Shown: piece by piece, positions 36,638 through 44,432 of the stretch
Layout of the letters: the number at the start of each line of letters is the position of its first letter
How positions within the stretch are numbered: the stretch's first letter is position 1
Source: Blautia parvula
Lineage (GTDB): Bacteria > Bacillota > Clostridia > Lachnospirales > Lachnospiraceae
Assembly: GCF_020215665.1 (NCBI RefSeq)
Contig: NZ_CP084061.1
Coordinates: 1,761,001-1,825,000, forward strand
Length of the DNA: 64,000 nt
Direction: 5' to 3'
Notes under the pieces: model-generated
Seen by the model: only the letters and a program-made list of their open reading frames with translations
The model's database searches: none
Told to the model about the DNA's origin: nothing
Translations under genes and position numbers: made by a program

Positions 36638-37909
36638 CTATGCCTCCTCCACTTTCACAGTAATCTTATCGAAACTTTCCCGGTCTGTCAAATCCGATTT
36701 TTTTAGGACAACCTGTTCCATCTCGCCGGGTGCCAGTTTTCTCTTCTTTTTATGCCAGATCCGCCGGTCTCCCAGATACACACTCACATAACAGTCCCGG
36801 TAAACAGCGCCCACACGGAAACGCAGTGTGAGGGTATCCTCCATACAGGCAGGACGTATTGTCTGGGGCACGGTATAGCGTACACCGTCCACAGCGAAGA
36901 CGGGAATCTCTTTTGTATCCTCTTTCTCCTTCTCACCCCGGATATACGCTGCCGCGCAGGCGCCTGCCCTTGCCGCCTCCTCGGACACATAGTCCACCAG
37001 GTCATGTACATGGAGTACATTGCCGCAGGCGAATACACCGGGCACATTTGTCTCCAGACTTTCATTCACCACTGGACCTGAGGTGATGCGGGACAGCTCC
37101 ACACCGATTTTTCCTGACAGTTCATTTTCCGGAATCAGGCCGCAGGACAAAAGCAGGGTGTCGCAGGCGTAAAATTCCTCTGTTCCCGGAATCGGCTTTC
37201 TGTTCTCATCCACTTCTGCCAATGTGATTCCCGTCACCCTTTCTTTTCCCTGAATATCAATCACCGTATGGCTGAGTTTTAAGGGGATGTCAAAGTCATC
37301 CAGACACTGTACGATATTTCTCTGAAGACCGCCGGAGAAGGGCATCAGCTCTGCCACCACTTTTACTTTGGCTCCCTCCAGAGTCATTCTTCTGGCCATA
37401 ATCAGACCGATATCACCGGAACCCAGGATCACAACTTCCCTGCCCGGCATATATCCCTCCATGTTTACCAGTCTCTGCGCGGTTCCTGCGGTGTATATAC
37501 CCGCCGGCCGGTATCCCGGAATGTTCAGGGCACCTCTCGGCCTCTCCCTGCAGCCCATAGCTAAGATAACAGCGCGGGCCGTAAGCATCATAAGACCATC
37601 CTCCCGGTTCATCGCCATGACTGTTTTGCCGTTTTCCCCATCCCGGATATCCAGCACCATGGTGTGCAGCTTATAGGGAATTTGAAGCTCCTCCACCTGC
37701 TGAATGAAACGCCAGGCGTATTCCGGCCCTGTCAGCTCCTCCTTAAAGGTATGAAGACCGAAACCATTGTGGATACACTGGTTCAATATGCCTCCCAGTT
37801 CTCTGTCACGCTCTAATATCAGGATGTTCTCCACCCCTTCTTTTTTGGCAGATACAGCGGCTGCAAGGCCTGCAGGGCCTCCGCCTATTATAATCAGATC
37901 ATACTGCAT
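36638..37909 (-). CDS. NAD(P)/FAD-dependent oxidoreductase (GlpB-like partner)
   Basis: 423 residues with a pyridine-nucleotide-disulfide-oxidoreductase fold: N-terminal FAD loop IIGGGPAGLAAA, a second GSGDIGLIMARR loop for NAD(P), and GVFACGNVLHVHDLVD near the end. The redox-active CxxC of thioredoxin reductase is not evident. The final 90 residues form an extra small domain. Between GlpA-like and DUF1667 genes, it is probably the electron-transfer subunit of an anaerobic glycerol-3-phosphate dehydrogenase. Confidence 0.85.
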   Translation of the reverse strand: MQYDLIIIGGGPAGLAAAVSAKKEGVENILILERDRELGGILNQCIHNGFGLHTFKEELTGPEYAWRFIQQVEELQIPYKLHTMVLDIRDGENGKTVMAMNREDGLMMLTARAVILAMGCRERPRGALNIPGYRPAGIYTAGTAQRLVNMEGYMPGREVVILGSGDIGLIMARRMTLEGAKVKVVAELMPFSGGLQRNIVQCLDDFDIPLKLSHTVIDIQGKERVTGITLAEVDENRKPIPGTEEFYACDTLLLSCGLIPENELSGKIGVELSRITSGPVVNESLETNVPGVFACGNVLHVHDLVDYVSEEAARAGACAAAYIRGEKEKEDTKEIPVFAVDGVRYTVPQTIRPACMEDTLTLRFRVGAVYRDCYVSVYLGDRRIWHKKKRKLAPGEMEQVVLKKSDLTDRESFDKITVKVEEA

Positions 37910-37931
37910 GATTCTTCCTCTCTTTCCCCGT

Positions 37932-39395
37932 TTAGAATGTCTCTGTAATTCCCGTTTCGTCCTCTTTGATCACGCCGGTCAGAAGCTTTGAGCCTTTTCC
38001 CGCCTTGGTCAGCTCCAGTGGGTCCATGTGCAGCTCTCTTGCCAGGATCTCCATGGTTCTGGGCGCACAGAAGCCGGACTGGCATCTGCCCATTCCCGCT
38101 CTTGTCCTTCGCTTTACACCGTCTAAGGACCTGGCGCCCAGAGGCCGCCTGATGGCATTTATGATCTCGCCCTCTGTCACAGTCTCACAGCGGCAGATCA
38201 CATTGCCGTAAGCCGGGTCTTTTTTGATCAGCTCTGCAATCTCCTCCGGGGATGCCTGTGCCACATTGGGGATATCCTCTCTGGTGCTGATGAAATTCTC
38301 TTTCTTTTTGGCCTGCAGACGCTCTGCCGCAAGCTCCGCCAGATATTCCCCTATGGCCGGGGCACTTGACAGACCCGGTGACTCAATGCCCGCTGCATTG
38401 AAAAATCCCTCCGCGTCCTCTGCCTCACCCAGTACGAAATCCTCGTCTTTTTCCGTGGCCCGTAGTCCTGCAAAGGAGGTGATCACCATATGCAGGGGCA
38501 CATCCGCGGCACTGACACGTGCCAGGGATGCCACTTTTCCCAGTCCCCGGGCTGTTGTCTGGATTCCCTCTTTGTCCTCAATGTCATCCGCAGTAGGACC
38601 TACGAGAAGGTTGCCGTGAACTGTCGGGGTGATAAGGACACCTTTTCCCATCTTGGTGGGGAGCTGGAATACGGTATGTGACACAAAATTTCCGGCCTTT
38701 TTATCCAGCAGGCAGTATTCTCCCTTTCTTGGGGTGATGGAAAGCTTCCTCTTGCTTACCATATTGTTGAAAACATCCGCGTACACGCCTGCCGCGTTGA
38801 CGACACAGGCTGTCTCATAACATTCCCGGTCAGTCTCGATCTCATAACCGCCCTTTTCAAGCTTTCTGACTGCCTTAACCTCTGTGTTCAAAAAGAAATC
38901 CACACCGTTCACACTGGCATTCTCCGCCAGGGCAATGGTCAGCTTGAACGGACATACAATACCGCCGGTGGGCGCATATAACAGGGCTTTCACATCATGG
39001 GAAATGTTCGGCTCCAATTTATGGATCTCCTCTCCCGTCACGATCCTGAGACCCTCCACGCCGTTTTCTTCTCCCCGCGTCTTTAACGCCTCCAGCTTCG
39101 GAATGTCCGTTTCATGGAAACACAGGACCAGAGAACCGTTTTTCTTATATGGAAAATCCAGTTCCTTTGACAGAGCCTCCATCATTTTACTTCCCCTTAC
39201 ATTCATCCTGGCCTTCATGGAACCGGGCTCAGCGTCAAAACCGGCATGCACAATGGCACTGTTGGCTTTGGAGGTTCCGCAGCACACATCCTCCTCCCGT
39301 TCCAGGACGGCTGTCTTTAAATCATATCTGGACAGTTCCCTTGCCACAGCGCTTCCCACAACACCTGCGCCGATAATCACCACATCATACTTCAT
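37932..39395 (-). CDS. glpA: GlpA-like anaerobic glycerol-3-phosphate dehydrogenase
   Basis: 487 residues: a DAO-type FAD domain (VVIIGAGVVGSAVARELSRY at the start, SAIVHAGFD, VVNAAGVYAD) and a C-terminal BFD-like [2Fe-2S] domain with cysteines in VICRCETV and CQSGFCAPR. It oxidises sn-glycerol 3-phosphate to dihydroxyacetone phosphate. ATG 39395 follows AGGAGG. A long hairpin terminator lies just upstream, downstream of glpP, so expression probably depends on GlpP antitermination. Confidence 0.85.
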   Translation of the reverse strand: MKYDVVIIGAGVVGSAVARELSRYDLKTAVLEREEDVCCGTSKANSAIVHAGFDAEPGSMKARMNVRGSKMMEALSKELDFPYKKNGSLVLCFHETDIPKLEALKTRGEENGVEGLRIVTGEEIHKLEPNISHDVKALLYAPTGGIVCPFKLTIALAENASVNGVDFFLNTEVKAVRKLEKGGYEIETDRECYETACVVNAAGVYADVFNNMVSKRKLSITPRKGEYCLLDKKAGNFVSHTVFQLPTKMGKGVLITPTVHGNLLVGPTADDIEDKEGIQTTARGLGKVASLARVSAADVPLHMVITSFAGLRATEKDEDFVLGEAEDAEGFFNAAGIESPGLSSAPAIGEYLAELAAERLQAKKKENFISTREDIPNVAQASPEEIAELIKKDPAYGNVICRCETVTEGEIINAIRRPLGARSLDGVKRRTRAGMGRCQSGFCAPRTMEILARELHMDPLELTKAGKGSKLLTGVIKEDETGITETF

Positions 39396-39423
39396 CTCTT
39401 CATTCCTCCTGTTTTCCATAAAA

Positions 39424-39482
39424 AATAAAAAGAGACAAAACGAATACACATGCTTCTTACATGTGTCCTCCGCTTTGTCTCT
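39424..39482 (-). promoter_or_regulatory. GlpP-type antiterminator/terminator ahead of glpA
   Basis: On the minus strand AGAGACAAA pairs with TTTGTCTCT, with an inner ACACATG/CATGTGT helix, then TTTTTATTTTT. The hairpin lies between the glpP stop and glpA start. Its 5' arm begins AGAGACAAAGCGGAGGA, similar to the hairpin in the glpP leader (GGAGACAAGAGGATAA). Confidence 0.65.
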
Positions 39483-39507
39483 GTTCTCCAGCGTTATATC
39501 TATGTTT

Positions 39508-40077
39508 TTACATAAACCAGACCTTCTGGTTGGTGGTGGATATGGATACGGCTCCTGCACTGAGCGCTGCCACGATATCCTCCTTATCTGCGATCAGTCC
39601 CCCTGCTATGACAGGTGTTCTGCTGTGCGTGCAGATTTTTGCAATGATCTTCGGCATAACCCCCGGCAGCACCTCGATCATATCCGGGTGCACACTCTCC
39701 GTCTGTCTTCTGATACTCTCAAAAGCAATGGAATCAATGACAAAAAAACGCATGACTGCGAACAGCCCCAGTTCCCTTGCCTGTTTGATGATTCCCGGCT
39801 TGGTGGAGATCACACCGTCGGCCTCTGTGGTATTCTTCAAAAAATCCACGGCAACCTCCCGGCTGCTCAGACCTCCGATGAGGTCAATATGTACCAGAAC
39901 CGTCTTGCCGCCCTTTTTCAGACGCTCTACAATATCTCCGATATTACAGATATCCCCATAGAGCACAAAGACGATTCCAATCTCTGACTCCAGGCACTGC
40001 TTCAGTCCCTGTTCATCCTTAATGGCTGCCACCACAGGGCAGTCTTCAAATTGTTCCAGAATTTCCTGTTGTTTCAT
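39508..40077 (-). CDS. glpP: glycerol-3-phosphate responsive antiterminator
   Basis: About 189 residues with the GlpP TIM-barrel-like fold: CPVVAAIKDEQGL, GDICNIGDIVERLK, VHIDLIGGLSSREVAVDF, STKPGIIKQA, MIEVLPGVMPKII and PVIAGGLIADKEDIVAAL. In Bacillus, GlpP with glycerol 3-phosphate binds glp leader mRNA and prevents termination. ATG 40077 is chosen because GGAG lies 6 bases before it; an ATG 12 bases upstream has no site. First gene of the operon. Confidence 0.9.
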   Translation of the reverse strand: MKQQEILEQFEDCPVVAAIKDEQGLKQCLESEIGIVFVLYGDICNIGDIVERLKKGGKTVLVHIDLIGGLSSREVAVDFLKNTTEADGVISTKPGIIKQARELGLFAVMRFFVIDSIAFESIRRQTESVHPDMIEVLPGVMPKIIAKICTHSRTPVIAGGLIADKEDIVAALSAGAVSISTTNQKVWFM

Positions 40078-40123
40078 GAGACGCTCCATTTCTGTACTGT
40101 AAACTAGTAAACCATTTGATTCT

Positions 40124-40172
40124 AAAAAGACAAGACAATAAAGCCGTGATACGGCTTTATCCTCTTGTCTCC
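40124..40172 (-). promoter_or_regulatory. leader hairpin (terminator-like) upstream of glpP
   Basis: On the minus strand GGAGACAAG ... CTTGTCT forms the outer stem and ATAAAGCCGT/ACGGCTTTAT the inner stem, followed by TTTTTAG. The position in the 5' leader suggests that glpP itself is attenuated. Confidence 0.6.
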
Positions 40173-40185
40173 TGTCTCTTCTTAT

Positions 40186-40214
40186 ATCTTAGCACAATCC
40201 TCTGTGCCCTGCAA
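40186..40214 (-). promoter_or_regulatory. promoter of the glp operon
   Basis: On the minus strand TTGCAG, a 17-base spacer and TAAGAT. Transcription would begin a few bases before the leader hairpin. Confidence 0.65.
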
Positions 40215-40229
40215 GACTTAATTTCTTCC

Positions 40230-41909
40230 CTATTCCCTGTAAAAACATACCACAGGACAGCCGGCTTCTATATTTTCATATATGGTTGCCGCCGCCGAGG
40301 TCGGCAGATTGATACAGCCATGGGAACCGCTGGTCCGGTAGATGGAACCGCCAAAGCTGTATCTCCAGTTGGCGTCATGCAGGCCGATACCGCCGTTAAA
40401 GGGCATCCAGTATTTTACGGGCTGCTCATACTCATAGGTGCCGTCCTCCAGTTTACGTCCCCTAAGCACCTGGTTTGTCTGTTTATACATGAGAGAATAC
40501 ACACCTCCCGGTGTTCTTCTGTCCCTCATGACATAAGTACCGGACACAAAGTCAGTATCCATCAAAAGCGCGCCGTCCCTGTAGAACCACAGGTGCTGGC
40601 TTGTCAGGTCAATCTCCACATAGGTGCCTCCGATATCATTATCCCCGTAGGTCACGCCTGCCTTGGAGTATACAGGCTCACGGACCGTCACCACATGGTT
40701 TGCTATATCCTCCAAAAGCTGTGCCTTTTCCTTTAACTGGTTGATCTGGAAACCGTAATTGCCGCCGGAGACCGTGATCGGTTCCCCTGTGGCAGTGCTC
40801 GTGATAGTCCTGTCTCTGCCCACTGTGTCATAATTCTCAGCCAGCCAGGCCACAAATTCCGTCACTCTGGCCTCCAGGGTTGCCGGGTCCTCCACATAAT
40901 TTCCGTTCTCATCGTACGTCATCCAGTCTTTCACGGTCATGCCATCCAACACTTCCGTTTTGTCTCCGAAGGTGTAAGTAATTGTCACCGCCGCACAGGA
41001 ATTCCACACATCCCTCTGATGGAGCAGCGTGGGGTCCTCCTTTGTGACAGCCGGAGCCGCATAGGCGCCTGCCTCCTCAGCGGAGACGGATTCCTGACTG
41101 CCTGCCACTGCTGTTTCCAGGGCAGAGAACATAACATCCTCCTGCACAGTGGTCCCTGCCGTCTCATCCACAATGACGAATTGATTTTCCCGGAAATCAA
41201 TGTACGCATCCGTGGGAGCCTCCATACCGGCCGCCTGCATACAGTCAAAGGACTGAAGCTGCGCCCTTAAGGCCTCCTTGTCATACTGTATGTTTTCCGC
41301 GGTCTCATAGTCCGTTCCTCTGAAATATCCCTTGATCCAGGTAAATGGGTTCTGGTCATCCAAAAGCTTCTGCACACTTCCGTCACTGATATAGGCATAG
41401 CTGATATCCTGGCCTTTGATCTCTCTTGTCTGGTCATTCCTGAACTGCACCCGGATGGAATAATCCTCCACTTTTTTCCGGATCAGGTCTTCTGCCTGCT
41501 CCACGGTCATATTTTCGCAGGCTATATGGTTGATGGTCGTTCCCTTGAAGAATTTATCTTTATAATAGTAAGCACCTGCGCCATAGCCGGCTGCTGCCAG
41601 TATGATGACAGCTCCTGTGATGCCCAGTGCAATTTTTATTCCGGTCTTTTTACCCTTCTTTTTCTCAGCCCTTATCTCTTTCTTAGCTGCCTTTTTCTGC
41701 TTTTTCTCAGCTTTTTTATCCGGTTCCCGGTAAGCAGCCGCTTCCTCCTGGCTTCCTATGGTATCCTGGATGATCTTCTCCATGGCAGAGTCGATTTTCG
41801 CTTCCATCTCTGACTTAGGCTGTGTCTGCTTTTTCTCCCCTTGACGGACAGCAGCTTCTGCCTTTTTCTCTGCCTGCTGCATCTTCTTTTGCTGTGTTTT
41901 TTTCTTCAT
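40230..41909 (-). CDS. L,D-transpeptidase (YkuD) with peptidoglycan-binding domains
   Basis: 559 residues. A very basic and acidic Lys/Glu/Ala/Gln-rich cytoplasmic N-terminus of about 85 residues, one membrane segment (about 90-113), two tandem PG_binding_4-type modules (about 115-400), and the YkuD catalytic domain (about 430-557) with the active-site HGCINLP. It makes 3-3 peptide cross-links in peptidoglycan. The long charged N-terminus is a feature of several Lachnospiraceae homologues. ATG 41909 follows GGGAG. Confidence 0.9.
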   Translation of the reverse strand: MKKKTQQKKMQQAEKKAEAAVRQGEKKQTQPKSEMEAKIDSAMEKIIQDTIGSQEEAAAYREPDKKAEKKQKKAAKKEIRAEKKKGKKTGIKIALGITGAVIILAAAGYGAGAYYYKDKFFKGTTINHIACENMTVEQAEDLIRKKVEDYSIRVQFRNDQTREIKGQDISYAYISDGSVQKLLDDQNPFTWIKGYFRGTDYETAENIQYDKEALRAQLQSFDCMQAAGMEAPTDAYIDFRENQFVIVDETAGTTVQEDVMFSALETAVAGSQESVSAEEAGAYAAPAVTKEDPTLLHQRDVWNSCAAVTITYTFGDKTEVLDGMTVKDWMTYDENGNYVEDPATLEARVTEFVAWLAENYDTVGRDRTITSTATGEPITVSGGNYGFQINQLKEKAQLLEDIANHVVTVREPVYSKAGVTYGDNDIGGTYVEIDLTSQHLWFYRDGALLMDTDFVSGTYVMRDRRTPGGVYSLMYKQTNQVLRGRKLEDGTYEYEQPVKYWMPFNGGIGLHDANWRYSFGGSIYRTSGSHGCINLPTSAAATIYENIEAGCPVVCFYRE

Positions 41910-42295
41910 TTAATTTGCTCCCCGATATTACATTTCTGTCCGGCCTGCAGCTATTTTTACCTGATTTTCCATGCCGCAGCCGCCAGTATTCGACATAAGC
42001 GCGAATACTTGTCTATTATAACACAAAATTCTACAACCGGATAAATATAAATCAATCCTTAAAAAAATTTAAAGCTTTTGTCATACTTTCTATTTTTTTA
42101 TTGTATGTGAAAATTTTTCTTCATATTCTATCCTGTCACAGAATTCTGCTGGGAATGAACCAACCATATATTAGACGCACGAAAACGACAAAAGGTGACA
42201 CTCTGCATAGAAAAAATTTTTTTCCGCATACTAATTCTGCAGCGCGGTCAACATTGCTGCCTCCCAACACAAGTAAAAAAAGTGAGGAAACTGCC

Positions 42296-42433
42296 ATGTT
42301 AAAAGAAAAACCTTACAGAAATGACTATGATGACGGAAACATTCCTGAAATCGACCTTCCCAGGGAGTCCGACGCCACTGACGTGATCCCCGACGAAGTG
42401 CCGCGCAAAGACGGCCCCGGCGGAGAAGGCTGA
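42296..42433 (+). CDS. small acidic/charged protein of unknown function
   Basis: 45 residues (starts MLKEKPYRNDYDD, ends PRKDGPGGEG), rich in Asp, Glu, Pro and Arg, probably disordered. ATG 42296 follows GTGAGGAA. It lies 21 bases before another small gene, and both share a terminator at 42653, which supports a genuine two-gene transcript. The stretch 41910-42295 upstream shows no gene; an AT-rich region around 42030-42120 may hold promoters for both strands. Confidence 0.5.
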   Translation: MLKEKPYRNDYDDGNIPEIDLPRESDATDVIPDEVPRKDGPGGEG

Positions 42434-42454
42434 CAGGAAGCGAGGTGACCTGAA

Positions 42455-42634
42455 ATGATTGACAACGAAGAACTTCCCATCGGCTTCACCATGGAACTGG
42501 CCATGCACTCAGATATCCTGAACCATTTTGCCAGACTTTCCAAGTCGGAACAGAAGCCTCTGGTAGACAAGGCAAGACAGGTAAATTCCCGCCACGAGAT
42601 GCGGGAATATGTGGAATCCATGTTCCGCCCCTGA
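42455..42634 (+). CDS. small helical protein of unknown function
   Basis: 59 residues, predicted all-helical (MELAMHSDILNHFARLSKSEQ, then KARQVNSRHEMREYVESMF). ATG 42455 is preceded by GAGGTGA. It is the second gene of the small-protein pair, directly followed by a terminator. The composition is like a conserved small cytosolic protein; I recognise no family. Confidence 0.6.
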   Translation: MIDNEELPIGFTMELAMHSDILNHFARLSKSEQKPLVDKARQVNSRHEMREYVESMFRP

Positions 42635-42652
42635 GATGCGCTGCTCTCCAAG

Positions 42653-42698
42653 CCGGCTGTGACGCGCAGAATTACCTGCAGCGCACAGCCGGTTTTTT
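42653..42698 (+). terminator. terminator of the small-protein pair
   Basis: CCGGCTGTG and CACAGCCGG with an inner GCGC helix, followed by six T. Confidence 0.85.
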
Positions 42699-42816
42699 GG
42701 CCTTTTCCGGGTCTACATATCTGATAAATTTTTTGTTTCCCCTCATTTCCGGATGTGGTATACTAAAAGTGTTTTAAAACAAAGAAGGAGGATTGCTGTA
42801 AAGCAAAAGAAATCTT

Positions 42817-43767
42817 ATGTACCATTTACTGAATCAATATTTAGACACCAAACAGATTGTGATGCTGGGGATCATCCTTACCTTTCTCATCACATTTTTT
42901 GCACTGAAGCACCCGTTTTCCTTTCTCCCCAGTGACCAGGGGCGTGATTTTGCCCTAAACGGCGCACTCTCAAAAGGAAAAACGAGAGGCGTTGGACTGA
43001 CATTTGTCATCTGCTTTATTATCGGCACCGTACTTTTTATGCCTCTTGGCAAAGAGTACATTGTCTATGCCATACTGCTTTTTTGCATTATGCTCAGCGG
43101 TTATCTGGATGATGCCGCCGAGACACCATGGAACGAATACAAAAAGGGGCTGATTGACCTCATCATATCAGCCGTAGCGGTCTTCACTTTCCTGAATTTC
43201 AACAGCACCACCATCTCCCTTGGCTTCACCGAGCTGGAAATCCCCAAAGCTGTCTATGCCATACTGGGCATTATCCTCTTCTGGGTTTCCATCAATGTGA
43301 CAAACTGTACCGATGGTGTGGACGGGCTGTGCGCCAGCCTCTGTGTTATTGTCATGCTGTCCTTTGGCCTGATTTTCAAAGAAACTCTGGGTACTTATGT
43401 GATCGCCAACTTCCTTTTTGCCGCAGTTCTGCTGGCATACCTGTACTTTAATTCCTCGCCCAGCAGCATGCTCATGGGAGATGCCGGTTCCAGGGCCCTT
43501 GGTTTTTATATTGCAGTGATCGCCATCAAATCCCAGCACCCGGTTATTTACCTTCTGCTGGCAGGCGTACTGATCATTGACGGCGGCCTGGGTCTTGTAA
43601 AAGTATTTCTGAAGAGATTTCTGAAAATCTCTATCCTGAAAAATACAAGAACTCCCATTCATGACCACGTAAGGAAAAAATGCGGCTGGTCAGATACACA
43701 AGTAGTGGTCCGCTTCCTGATCATCCAGGTAATACTGGCTGCCGCCGCTTATATGCTGGTAAGATAG
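42817..43767 (+). CDS. MraY-family phospho-sugar transferase
   Basis: 316 residues, about ten membrane segments, with the MraY signatures: SGYLDDAAETPWN (first Asp pair), NVTNCTDGVDGLC, MGDAGSRALG, and RTPIHDHVRKKCGWSD. It moves phospho-MurNAc-pentapeptide (or a related sugar) to undecaprenyl phosphate at the membrane. It stands outside a dcw cluster and next to MurT/GatD, so it may be the main or a second MraY. AAGGAGG lies unusually far (about 25 bases) before ATG 42817, with a stop between, so the start is slightly uncertain. Confidence 0.85.
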   Translation: MYHLLNQYLDTKQIVMLGIILTFLITFFALKHPFSFLPSDQGRDFALNGALSKGKTRGVGLTFVICFIIGTVLFMPLGKEYIVYAILLFCIMLSGYLDDAAETPWNEYKKGLIDLIISAVAVFTFLNFNSTTISLGFTELEIPKAVYAILGIILFWVSINVTNCTDGVDGLCASLCVIVMLSFGLIFKETLGTYVIANFLFAAVLLAYLYFNSSPSSMLMGDAGSRALGFYIAVIAIKSQHPVIYLLLAGVLIIDGGLGLVKVFLKRFLKISILKNTRTPIHDHVRKKCGWSDTQVVVRFLIIQVILAAAAYMLVR

Positions 43768-43773
43768 CAAAAA

Positions 43774-43810
43774 AGAGAAACACACTGTAAAAGCTGTGTT
43801 TCTCTTTTTT
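43774..43810. terminator. terminator after the MraY-type gene
   Basis: AAGAGAAACACA pairs with TGTGTTTCTCTT, followed by TTTTCTC. It separates convergent genes. Confidence 0.85.
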
Positions 43811-43836
43811 CTCTCCCCCCATTTTGCTGCCTCTCC

Positions 43837-44031
43837 TCATATATGAAGTATAATATCCTGTACCTCACAATTGAGGATGTCACACAGTGTATCAATCGTC
43901 TTTGTGGTTATGGCCTCACCTTTTTTAATTCTGTGTAAGGTATTCGCTGATACACCATGGTGATGGATTAGTTGATACTCTGTGAAGTTTCTTCTGAACA
44001 GTGTCTCATAAAATGGTTTGTAGCTTATCAT
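43837..44031 (-). CDS. small Cro/C1-type HTH regulator
   Basis: 64 residues, essentially one helix-turn-helix domain (FTEYQLIHHHGVSANTLHRIKKG, then TTKTIDTLCDILNCEVQDII), like the YozG/Cro-C1 family. ATG 44031 follows GGAGAAGGG. It is divergent from a 45-residue gene; the shared intergenic region has overlapping promoters and TACTCAA repeats, so it probably represses itself and its neighbour. Confidence 0.85.
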   Translation of the reverse strand: MISYKPFYETLFRRNFTEYQLIHHHGVSANTLHRIKKGEAITTKTIDTLCDILNCEVQDIILHI

Positions 44032-44067
44032 AATCCCTTCTCCTATCCAGTGCATTTATTGAATAGT

Positions 44068-44111
44068 ATCATACTCAATCTCTTGACTATACTCAAAATA
44101 TTGAGTATATT
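44068..44111. promoter_or_regulatory. overlapping divergent promoters with TACTCAA operator
   Basis: Plus strand: TTGACT at 44083-44088, 17 bases, TATATT at 44106-44111. Minus strand: TTGAGT (44096-44091), 17 bases, TATGAT (44073-44068). A perfect palindrome TATACTCAA-AATA-TTGAGTATA lies at 44088-44109, and a third half-site ATACTCAA at 44071-44078. One bound protein would cover both promoters. Confidence 0.7.
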
Positions 44112-44143
44112 TAAAACAAAAGAATGGAATGGGGGAATATTTT

Positions 44144-44281
44144 ATGACAAATCATGAGGAGCCAAAGTATTCATCAGAATACGACAAAAAACAATTTATC
44201 GAAATCTGTGACAGGTACGAAGATAAGATACTGGAAAACATCATTAAAAAAGCAAAAGAGATGGGGCTTTTCGACGATTAG
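44144..44281 (+). CDS. 45-residue charged protein paired with the HTH regulator
   Basis: Starts MTNHEEPKYSSEYDKK and ends KEMGLFDD; helical, rich in Lys, Glu and Asp, soluble. A GGGGG ribosome site lies 8 bases before ATG 44144. It has its own operator-controlled promoter and terminator. Size and context (tiny HTH partner, divergent) suggest a regulated effector or accessory protein; a toxin-antitoxin role is possible but not shown. Confidence 0.65.
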   Translation: MTNHEEPKYSSEYDKKQFIEICDRYEDKILENIIKKAKEMGLFDD

Positions 44282-44286
44282 CCCTG

Positions 44287-44316
44287 CCCCGGCCGAAAAG
44301 GGCCGGGGATTTTTTT
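44287..44316 (+). terminator. terminator of the 45-residue gene
   Basis: CCCCGGCC-GAAAAG-GGCCGGGG followed by A and seven T. Confidence 0.9.
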
Positions 44317-44432
44317 CTCAATTCAGAATGCCGCTTGTACTCTTTCCTCACTTTATGTATAATAAATGGGGAATCTGGAAACCCTGAATGCGGCTCGATA
44401 AACCGCAAATAAAAACAAAGGAACTTTTGTAT

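Noticed and set aside
36264..40077. Reading the flavoprotein genes as thioredoxin reductase
   Set aside because: The redox CxxC is not evident, and the glpP-glpA-DUF1667 context points to glycerol 3-phosphate oxidation.
44144..44281. Calling the HTH plus 45-residue gene pair a toxin-antitoxin system
   Set aside because: The genes are divergent and not co-transcribed, and neither has a toxin motif; kept only as a regulatory switch.
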